Assembly (NCBI GenBank): GCA_903887375.1
Contig: CAISPN010000074.1
Coordinates: 1 to 64,000 of the forward strand
Length of the DNA stretch: 64,000 bases
Reading direction: 5' to 3'
Source: an uncultured cyanobacterium
Lineage (GTDB): Bacteria > Cyanobacteriota > Cyanobacteriia > Cyanobacteriales > Microcystaceae
Shown: positions 43,953-51,125 of the stretch, in pieces
Position numbering within the stretch: position 1 is the first letter of the stretch
Layout of the letters: each line of letters opens with the position of its first letter
Made by a program: the position numbers and the translations under genes
The notes under the pieces: generated by a model
What the model saw: the letters and a program-made list of their open reading frames with translations, nothing else
The model's database searches: none
Told to the model about the DNA's origin: nothing

Positions 43953-45149
43953 TCAGGATGGTTCAACCCAAAGGCCATCAGATTTAATTAGGTTAATCAA
44001 CTCTTCAACCCCATCATCTTGGGGCACTTTTTTAATCTCTTCCCTGCCGCGATAAAGGGAGATATAGCCAGGCTGCTTACCCACATAACCATAGTCAGCA
44101 TCAGCCATTTCTCCAGGACCATTGACAATGCAACCCATAACAGCAATATCCAAACCAGTTAGATGTTTGGTTGCCTCTCTAACTTTATGGAGGACTTCTT
44201 CCAAATTAAACAAAGTACGGCCGCAAGACGGGCAAGCGACATATTCAACCATCGTCTTGCGCAGTCCAAGAGCTTGCAATATCCCATAACAAACAGGAAT
44301 TTCCTTTTCGGGGGCCTCTGTCAAAGATACGCGAATAGTATCACCAATTCCACTTGCCAATAAAGTAGCAATCCCAGCAGTTGATTTAATCCTGCCATAT
44401 TCCCCGTCACCTGCTTCTGTTACACCTAGATGAAGAGGATACTGCATACCTAATTCATCCATTTTTTGAACCATTAGCTGATTAGCTGCTACCATCACCG
44501 GTACTCTTGAAGCTTTCATGGAGATAACAATATTGTGAAAGTCTAAAGACTCACAAATTCTAATTACTTCGAGGGCAGATTCGACCATTCCTTCTGGTGT
44601 ATCTCCGTAAGTAAAGAGCATTCTCTCTGCTAGAGAACCATGGTTAACTCCAATGCGCATTGCTTTACCTTGATCTCTAAGCGAAATAACAAGAGGCTCT
44701 AGGGTTTGCCTGATTTTCTCTCCAATTTCCTCAAACTCTGATTGGGTAAATTCACTGCGATCTGCTTTGGGCTTTTCAAATACATATAAGCCAGGGTTAA
44801 TTCTAACCTTGTCTACATGTTTAGCGACCTCTAGTGCTATTTTCATTCCATTGTGATGAACATCCGCAACTAGGGGGACTCTTTGATATTTTTTGATTAA
44901 GCGCTCATTAATTTCAGATAAGGCCTTAGCATGAGCCATACTAGGTACTGTAACTCTAACTATTTCACAGCCTAATTGGTGCAGACGGATGATTGCCGAG
45001 ACTGAACCTGAAATATCTAAAGTATCTTCATTGATCATCGATTGGACAACCACTGGATGACCACCACCAATGATTACTGAACCAACTTTTACCGGCAAAG
45101 TTGCCCGTCTTTTAATTATTGTATCGGGAGTTTGAGCTAATGTCTGCAT
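43953..45149 (-). CDS. ispG: 4-hydroxy-3-methylbut-2-enyl diphosphate synthase
   Basis: A 398-residue [4Fe-4S] enzyme of the MEP isoprenoid pathway. The TIM-barrel part has [11 protein letters not shown] and VADVHHNG; the C-terminal cluster domain has [10 protein letters not shown] and [20 protein letters not shown] with the cluster cysteines. Normal length for ferredoxin-dependent IspG. Its stop lies next to the start of the hybrid kinase, so the two-component genes may share its transcript. Confidence 0.97.
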   Translation of the reverse strand: MQTLAQTPDTIIKRRATLPVKVGSVIIGGGHPVVVQSMINEDTLDISGSVSAIIRLHQLGCEIVRVTVPSMAHAKALSEINERLIKKYQRVPLVADVHHNGMKIALEVAKHVDKVRINPGLYVFEKPKADRSEFTQSEFEEIGEKIRQTLEPLVISLRDQGKAMRIGVNHGSLAERMLFTYGDTPEGMVESALEVIRICESLDFHNIVISMKASRVPVMVAANQLMVQKMDELGMQYPLHLGVTEAGDGEYGRIKSTAGIATLLASGIGDTIRVSLTEAPEKEIPVCYGILQALGLRKTMVEYVACPSCGRTLFNLEEVLHKVREATKHLTGLDIAVMGCIVNGPGEMADADYGYVGKQPGYISLYRGREEIKKVPQDDGVEELINLIKSDGLWVEPS

Positions 45150-45173
45150 GGTTCAATAGTAAAAATTTTGATG

Positions 45174-45491
45174 TTATGGGGAAGTAGAAGTGACAGCGTC
45201 GTTATTATCAATTGCCTGCTTCTGTTTCTTTTTAAACTGTTCAGCAGCAGAGGTTATTCCTTGCTGAGAGTCACTGTTAAAATCATCCGCATTGCGACCA
45301 GGAGCAAGGTTCATTTTATGGAGCATGTCCATTGGATTGAGTCCTTGTCCAAAAGAATCATGCATTGGATCTTTTTGATTACTTTGATAAGTACTGGTAT
45401 CAGAAGTAGAATCTAGAGGCAGAGAAAAAGCAGCAAAATCTAAGGCAAACAAGAAAAAAAGACAAGTACTAAGTGTGCGTACAATTTTCAT
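45174..45491 (-). CDS. Small exported protein, conserved-looking, function unknown
   Basis: 105 residues with a signal peptide (MKIVRTLSTCLFFLFALDFAAFS) and a hydrophilic, Asp/Asn/Gln-rich mature part with MHDSFGQGLNPMDMLHKMN and a lysine-rich helix before the end. I do not recognise a family. It is the last gene of a minus-strand trio (46716 to 45174) with an ABC-2 permease and another small exported protein, five bases after the permease. Confidence 0.7.
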   Translation of the reverse strand: MKIVRTLSTCLFFLFALDFAAFSLPLDSTSDTSTYQSNQKDPMHDSFGQGLNPMDMLHKMNLAPGRNADDFNSDSQQGITSAAEQFKKKQKQAIDNNDAVTSTSP

Positions 45492-45496
45492 ATACT

Positions 45497-46366
45497 CTAA
45501 GCAAATCGACGACGTAATAGAGGTTGAATAGCAAAAAGAATCAATAAATCGAACAGCAAAAGTATAGCCATGACAGTAATAAAGTTAAAACTCAACCAGG
45601 GAGTTTGCAGCACAATGTCGGTTAAATTCCAATTTTGATGGCTATAAATATGACGAATAGGCTCAATTGCATAGGTCAGAGGATTAAAGAGAACCACGAC
45701 CTTGAGCCAATCAGCCATAAAATCCATAGGAGCAAGAGCAGTGCTAGCAAAAAGCAGAGGGAGATTAGCTACAAAGATCACAGCTATTAGTTCAATATGC
45801 CCAGGGAGGGCAAAGGCAAGTCCCAAGCTCAGAGCAGTCACCCCTAGAACTATTAAAAGTACGATTGTGGCAATCATCAAAAGACCTACCAAATTGGGCA
45901 AACCTGCTCCAAATAAGCTGCTGGCAAGCACAATCACAGCTGTCTGAATGAAAGTCAGAGCAACAATATATAGGGTAGAAGATGCCACAATCGAGTAACG
46001 ACTTGAAAGCGGCGCTACTAAAAGACGATTGAGAAAGCCAAATTCACGATCAAACATAATCGGTAAACCAGCGTTTAAGGCAGCAGAAAAAGCAGTAAAT
46101 ATTATAATTCCGGGAGCTAGAAACTTGGCATAGTCAAGATCGCCGCCAAAAAGACCCTTGGGTGTTTTTTCAAAGAGCGCGCCGAATAGCAATAACCACA
46201 TAAAAGGCTGAATTATTCCAGCAATTAAGGTAGAGGGACGACGACGCAGCTGAATAAATAGCCTTTTAGTCATAGCGAGAGTCTCTTGCCAAAAGTCAGC
46301 AAACTCATTGCTGCTTGGAACAAAAGAAACATTAGGTGTCGTTGTTTTTGGGGAAGTAGTTATCAT
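45497..46366 (-). CDS. ABC-2 type transporter permease
   Basis: 289 residues with six predicted transmembrane segments and the ABC-2 permease pattern: N-terminal amphipathic segment, QLRRRPSTLIAGIIQPFMWLLLFG, FLAPGIIIFTAFSAALNAG, FDREFGFLNRLLVAPLSS, and VVLFNPLTYAIEPIRHI near the end. Such permeases export drugs, polysaccharides or lipids with a separate ATPase; none is encoded next to it. Its start overlaps the upstream small exported protein by four bases. Confidence 0.9.
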   Translation of the reverse strand: MITTSPKTTTPNVSFVPSSNEFADFWQETLAMTKRLFIQLRRRPSTLIAGIIQPFMWLLLFGALFEKTPKGLFGGDLDYAKFLAPGIIIFTAFSAALNAGLPIMFDREFGFLNRLLVAPLSSRYSIVASSTLYIVALTFIQTAVIVLASSLFGAGLPNLVGLLMIATIVLLIVLGVTALSLGLAFALPGHIELIAVIFVANLPLLFASTALAPMDFMADWLKVVVLFNPLTYAIEPIRHIYSHQNWNLTDIVLQTPWLSFNFITVMAILLLFDLLILFAIQPLLRRRFA

Positions 46367-46716
46367 CTTGTACTGGTATAAGATGGATTTTGTATAACAG
46401 AAGTAGTATAAGGATTGGCTAGATCTCGAGTTCTTACAGGCCGTGAATGGTCTTGCCTATCCATTACATCTTTAGTGAGAATCTCTACAGTTTGGGCATC
46501 TTGAGTAATTTGATTTTCCGGATAGCTTCCAGGCCAACTGCGCCAGCCAAAGATTATATTGGCTTGACCGGAAATATTAGTAATATCATAGAAAGTACCA
46601 GAACTATTGTTGATGGCACGATTAAAAACGGCATTGATAGGCTCTACAGCTTGAGCTCTGGCAGAAACAACCATCAATGTACTAAAAAAGGCAGAGGCGA
46701 CCAAGTTTCTAAGCAT
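46363..46716 (-). CDS. Small exported protein, function unknown
   Basis: 117 residues with a signal peptide (about 1-23, ending ARAQA). The mature part contains YDITNISGQANIIFGWRSWPGSYPENQI followed by a charged tail with DVMDRQDHSRPVRTRDLANPY. I recognise no domain; similar proteins probably occur in other cyanobacteria. The ATGA overlap with the permease shows translational coupling and suggests a common function. Confidence 0.7.
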   Translation of the reverse strand: MLRNLVASAFFSTLMVVSARAQAVEPINAVFNRAINNSSGTFYDITNISGQANIIFGWRSWPGSYPENQITQDAQTVEILTKDVMDRQDHSRPVRTRDLANPYTTSVIQNPSYTSTR

Positions 46717-46776
46717 AGCTATCTTTGCTAGTATAAGATCTGCAAATCCATTGTAACCTAGTTTCCAATCACAGCA

Positions 46777-47379
46777 ATGTCAACCAATTTTCTTACCACC
46801 TCTTCCGATGCTCAAGTGCGCGAATTCTTGCTTAATTTGTTGATTGAACATGCTTATAAAACTGGTGATTTTTTGCTATCTTCCGGTGGCCGCAGTTCCT
46901 ATTACATAAATTGCAAATTGGTCACCCTTCAAGGGCAAGGAGCTTTGGCAATTGGCAGACTTTTATTTTCTTATTTACCAGCAGATACTCAGGCCGTTGC
47001 AGGGCTGACCCTAGGGGCAGATCCTTTAGTTACCTCGGTAAGTATTGTCTCTGCCTGGGAAAATCGTCCAGTAGATGCTTTAATTGTCCGTAAGGAAGCC
47101 AAAGGACATGGTACGAGTGCTTATATTGAAGGACCTTCTCTGCCGGCAGATGCTAAGGTAGTCGTCCTAGAAGATGTTGTTACTACAGGTAAATCAGCTT
47201 ATCTGGCAGTTGAAAGACTAAGATTAGCTGGCTATCAGGTATCTCAAGTGATTGCCCTGGTAGATCGCCAAGAAGGTGGCAGAGAATTTTATCAACAAAA
47301 GGGCTTAGATTTTCAATCAGTTTTTACCATAGCAGATCTACAAAAGGCAGCTTGTTGTAAATCAGCAGACAACCAATGA
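46777..47379 (+). CDS. pyrE: Orotate phosphoribosyltransferase
   Basis: A 200-residue enzyme of pyrimidine synthesis that makes OMP from orotate and PRPP. The PRPP loop is VVLEDVVTTGKSA, the orotate side has SGGRSSYYINCK, and the flexible loop with catalytic residues is RKEAKGHGTSAYIEG. The C-terminus, ADLQKAACCKSADNQ, lies wholly inside the convergent cofG gene (67-base overlap). Confidence 0.96.
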   Translation: MSTNFLTTSSDAQVREFLLNLLIEHAYKTGDFLLSSGGRSSYYINCKLVTLQGQGALAIGRLLFSYLPADTQAVAGLTLGADPLVTSVSIVSAWENRPVDALIVRKEAKGHGTSAYIEGPSLPADAKVVVLEDVVTTGKSAYLAVERLRLAGYQVSQVIALVDRQEGGREFYQQKGLDFQSVFTIADLQKAACCKSADNQ

Positions 47380-48263
47380 TAGTATTCGGGGTAGATTGGT
47401 AAGCGAGGTTTCAATAGCCAACCTGCATTTTGCAAAGTTTCCTGGAGTAACTGCAGTGGCATATGTTGGTAGGTTGGATTTACTTCATCAATTGGTCCAA
47501 TCCCGCCTAGATCTCTTGCTCCTGCTTCCAAACAGGCTAGAAGAATTTTAGGGATAGTTACTAAATTAGGTGGGATCTGGATAGTGATCTGATTTGGTAA
47601 AATTTGGCGAGCATTTTTTACTATATCTGGCAACAAATTAAGATCAAAAGCTCTATCTTGAGAAGATTGGGGACTATAGGGCTGCAGGATCACCTCTTGA
47701 ATATGTCCCCATTTACGCCAGATACTAGCGATGGCTTCTAAGCTTGCCCACCAAGAATCCTGGTTTTCTCCGATACCGAGTAGCAACCCGGTAGTAAAAG
47801 GGATTCTTAGCTCACCAGAGAGCTCTAATTGCTCTAATCTCAACTGAACTTTTTTACTTGGCGCATAGCGATGAACTGTGGATTCCAAATTTTGGCTAAC
47901 CTGCTCTAGCATCAACCCCATAGAAAGGTTAACTTTGGCTAATTGGCTCATTTCCCCTTTACTCAATGGACCTACATTAGTATGTGGCAGATATCCCTGT
48001 TGCAAGGACAATTTAGAAAGTTCATAGATTCTAGTAAACCAATTTTCTCTAGCAGGAGACTGGGGATGAACTTCACCACTGAGAATCAAAATTTCTATCA
48101 CTGATTCCCTATCGAGGAGATTTAACTGATCTTGGGCCTGTTTTGTGGTTATTAGAGAGCCTTTGCCAGGATCTACGCGGAAATTACAGTAGTTACATCT
48201 ATTGAAGCATTCATAGGTAGGCACAAGAGTATAAGAAGGGCTATAGGTTATTTCTCTAGTCAC
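47313..48263 (-). CDS. cofG: 7,8-didemethyl-8-hydroxy-5-deazariboflavin (FO) synthase subunit 1
   Basis: A 316-residue radical-SAM enzyme that, with CofH, makes FO from a tyrosine-derived product. The cluster motif is C19-FNR-C23-NY-C26. PHTNVGPLSKGEM and LARDLGGIGPIDEVNP-like segments match CofG. In cyanobacteria FO serves as antenna of DNA photolyase. cofH is not in the window. The 3' end overlaps pyrE by 67 bases on the opposite strand. Confidence 0.93.
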   Translation of the reverse strand: MTREITYSPSYTLVPTYECFNRCNYCNFRVDPGKGSLITTKQAQDQLNLLDRESVIEILILSGEVHPQSPARENWFTRIYELSKLSLQQGYLPHTNVGPLSKGEMSQLAKVNLSMGLMLEQVSQNLESTVHRYAPSKKVQLRLEQLELSGELRIPFTTGLLLGIGENQDSWWASLEAIASIWRKWGHIQEVILQPYSPQSSQDRAFDLNLLPDIVKNARQILPNQITIQIPPNLVTIPKILLACLEAGARDLGGIGPIDEVNPTYQHMPLQLLQETLQNAGWLLKPRLPIYPEYYHWLSADLQQAAFCRSAMVKTD

Positions 48264-48270
48264 AGTGAGA

Positions 48271-49767
48271 TCATTTCATTAGGATAAATTCTTGCTCCAA
48301 ATTATCAATACGGGCATAGGGAGCTAATGCCGCCAGAATTTCACTACCATAGCTACGACGAGAAACCCTAACATCTAAAAGGGCAATAGTGCTATTTGAC
48401 TCTCGCATAGGGATTACTGCTCTTTGTAAAATTTTCAAAGTTTCAGGCAAAAGATACAATCTAAACCAGTCTTGTTTTTGTTTTTTATAGTAAGAGATCT
48501 GGGCTGCTACGAGTGGGTTTTCTGGTGAGGGAATCGGTAGCGTGGCCATAATTAATAGGCTAGGCACTGGAAAGCTTTTTTGATTAGAGAGCCAAAAGGA
48601 CCAACTGGTAAATAGAATACCTCCTTCGGCTTGAACATCTAAGTTTTCAACCATTACCCTTGAACCATATTCAGCCGCTAAGATAGAGGCTATTTGAGCT
48701 TTTAGAGGAACATCTTCAACCAGAATCACCAAAAGTTTTTTATTGATCGCAGTCAATTTAACCAAGCGCCATATTTCCTGGAGTAAAGCATTTTGAAATT
48801 CAGGAGTATTAGGCAAAGGTAGCCATTTTGGAGTATATAAGTTGATTTGATCTGTTTGTCGGTTAGGACAAAAATTGACAGTCAAAACATCTTCTAATCT
48901 CAAAGACGCTCGGTAAAAATTTGCCTCTTTTTGCGGATCTAGAAATCCACTGATTAAAACAATTGGCTGTTGCTTTAGAATTTCACCCAAGATAGAACAA
49001 ACATAGAGTGAGGTTGTCTGTAAAGTAAAATTACCACTAGTTCGATCTACAATAGTACTAACTGTCTGATTGCTTGATTGAGCATGTATCTGGAATTTTT
49101 GCCAAATATCTGGCAAAGGTCTCAATGATTGTAAATAAATCAGCAGCTCCATAAAATGGCGATATTCCATATCCTCAAAAAGGTAACAATTGTAGGGATT
49201 TTCAGGATGGGTAAAAATGCCGTGGGTTAACTTGGCCCTGATATTTTGGATCAGCCCTTGCTCTTGTGGAAAAAGTTCCAACAAAATGAGCCATTCTTTT
49301 GGAGTGATTTGAAGGGTGAGTATTTCCCTGAGATAATCCTCCAGTTGATCTGCTTGGTCAATGATAGTCAAAATATTAGGTTGAAGATTGACTATTGCCT
49401 TTTCTAACCAATCTCGAGTTGAAGTAATGATCAATCCTTGCTCAAATTGACCAAGATCTTTAGAAATAGGCTTGTCAATCGGCAAATCTTTGCACAATTG
49501 GGGCAGAACAACCTCAATCAACCAACTTTGAGTATAGTTCGGCACAACCAAACAGACAGACTCAGAGCTCATTAAAGCTGGAGCAAGGTAGCTCAGACAA
49601 TAGCGAGAAACACTACTACCAGTTTGAATCAAGGCAGAGCGCTTCAAGCGCAAAGAACGAGAAACTAGACGAGCCATGGTCAAATGGTGCGGCCAAGAAG
49701 ATGAGGCCTTCTGTTGCCGCAAGAAATCTCTTAACCATTGGTGAACTTCTGTTTCTAATAATTTCAT
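48271..49767 (-). CDS. DinG/Rad3-like helicase-related protein with degenerate P-loop
   Basis: 498 residues. The first third reads WPHHLTMARLVSRSLRLKRS then ALIQTGSSVSRYCLSYLAPAL, where a Walker A (GxxxxGK[ST]) would be, but the Lys is missing. TIIDQADQLEDYL sits at the Walker B/DEAH position. The C-terminal third (LLVILVEDVPLKAQIAS, EGGILFTSWSFWL) resembles a RecA-like helicase C domain. I think this is a cyanobacterial protein related to Rad3/DinG helicases that no longer hydrolyses ATP. It starts eight bases from cofG on the same strand. Confidence 0.6.
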   Translation of the reverse strand: MKLLETEVHQWLRDFLRQQKASSSWPHHLTMARLVSRSLRLKRSALIQTGSSVSRYCLSYLAPALMSSESVCLVVPNYTQSWLIEVVLPQLCKDLPIDKPISKDLGQFEQGLIITSTRDWLEKAIVNLQPNILTIIDQADQLEDYLREILTLQITPKEWLILLELFPQEQGLIQNIRAKLTHGIFTHPENPYNCYLFEDMEYRHFMELLIYLQSLRPLPDIWQKFQIHAQSSNQTVSTIVDRTSGNFTLQTTSLYVCSILGEILKQQPIVLISGFLDPQKEANFYRASLRLEDVLTVNFCPNRQTDQINLYTPKWLPLPNTPEFQNALLQEIWRLVKLTAINKKLLVILVEDVPLKAQIASILAAEYGSRVMVENLDVQAEGGILFTSWSFWLSNQKSFPVPSLLIMATLPIPSPENPLVAAQISYYKKQKQDWFRLYLLPETLKILQRAVIPMRESNSTIALLDVRVSRRSYGSEILAALAPYARIDNLEQEFILMK

Positions 49768-49791
49768 CTGATCTGAGCAGTAAAATCCAAT

Positions 49792-51003
49792 CTATTCTAG
49801 CGAAGTAGTTTGCTTAGAGAAAAGCTCAACTAATTTTTTGGCTTCTGTGGTTATATTATGCTCCCTTAAAACATCGAGATAACCTCTTTGTCCCATCTCT
49901 GTTAGTTCTTCTAGAGGAAGTGTCAGTACTTTTTGAATTGCCTCTGCCAGGGCAACAGAATCACCTGCTGGAACCAAAAAACCAGAATAATCAGGCTTAA
50001 CTAGCTCAGGTATACCTGCTATATAAGTACTAATAACAGGTCTTCTCAAAGCCAACGCTTCCATCAATACTACAGGTAGACCTTCAGCAAAACTTGGCAG
50101 AACCAAACAGCGAGATTCTAGGATATACTGCTTGACCTGCGCTTCGCTGGCCCATCCAGTGATTTTAATTTGCTCTACTAATTGATATTTGCTAATCAAA
50201 TCTTCTATCTCAGCTCGCATAGGCCCATCTCCGACTAAGATAAGCTCACAAAATACGCCTTTTAACTTGAGTTGATAGATAGCTTCAATCAAAAGTAATT
50301 GTCCTTTTTGAGGGGCAAGACGGCCTACAGATACTAATTTTGGTGTATCTTGAATAGGCCTTGCTAAATCACTCCAGAATTGATCTCCCAATCCACAATG
50401 CACTACTGCTATTTTTGACCAGTCTTTAAGTTCACTCCAGCGGTAGAGTTGACTTTTGCCATAGGAAGAGATCGCGACTACAAAAAGCGCATGTTTAATT
50501 TTTTCAGGCAGTGCAATATCAACTACTTTATCGAATTCCTCAGGTCCATGTACAGTAAAACTATAGCTTGGTCCCCCTAAGTGATGACACAAAAGAGCAA
50601 CAGTGGCTGGGTTAGTCCCAAAGTGGGCATGTATATGATCTATTTGCTCTTGGCTAGACCAAAACTTTAGGACCGCGGCCTCAAGCAAATAAATCAAGTG
50701 ACGCAAAACCCCCCTTTCTGAATGCCAACCTATTGATACGGCCATAGCCAAAGAGCTAAGCAATTTGAATGGATTAGTCAAAATTTGCAATATACTCTTT
50801 GCAAAAATTAAGCCATTTGCTTGCAAAATTACCTTAGTGCTGCTAAGCTCTTTTTGATCAGCGGGGTCAACCAATCCCTCAGCACTTTTGCGGATAGAAA
50901 CTCTTAGTATTTGTACTCCAGAATTTTCCAATGCCTCTATCTCACGGCGGATAAAACTATGACTGACCTTTGGGTACTGGTTAATTAGGTAAATTATTCT
51001 CAT
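49792..51003 (-). CDS. GT4 family glycosyltransferase (exopolysaccharide)
   Basis: 403 residues from the ATG encoding MRIIYLINQYPKVSHSFIRREIEAL, a start typical of capsule and colanic-type GT4 enzymes. HIHAHFGTNPATVALL and TVHGPEEFD line the acceptor side; the donor domain has LVSVGRLAPQKGQLLLIEA, LILVGDGPMR and SFAEGLPVVLMEALALRRPVI (E-x7-E). It diverges from the Wzc-like gene at 51126, and both probably serve one surface polysaccharide. Confidence 0.93.
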   Translation of the reverse strand: MRIIYLINQYPKVSHSFIRREIEALENSGVQILRVSIRKSAEGLVDPADQKELSSTKVILQANGLIFAKSILQILTNPFKLLSSLAMAVSIGWHSERGVLRHLIYLLEAAVLKFWSSQEQIDHIHAHFGTNPATVALLCHHLGGPSYSFTVHGPEEFDKVVDIALPEKIKHALFVVAISSYGKSQLYRWSELKDWSKIAVVHCGLGDQFWSDLARPIQDTPKLVSVGRLAPQKGQLLLIEAIYQLKLKGVFCELILVGDGPMRAEIEDLISKYQLVEQIKITGWASEAQVKQYILESRCLVLPSFAEGLPVVLMEALALRRPVISTYIAGIPELVKPDYSGFLVPAGDSVALAEAIQKVLTLPLEELTEMGQRGYLDVLREHNITTEAKKLVELFSKQTTSLE

Positions 51004-51125
51004 AGATAGAGATGTTAGTTTGTTAGAATGGGTAGTTACATTAGAGATTATGACGGATTTTATTTGGGGAATGTTGTCCCAATAGGCTGCCAATGTTTGG
51101 TGTTTTTTAGAGAGTATATTAAATT

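Noticed and set aside
45168-45416. Plus-strand open frame of 82 codons
   Set aside because: It is antisense to the small exported protein at 45174-45491, whose signal peptide and close spacing to the permease make it the real gene.
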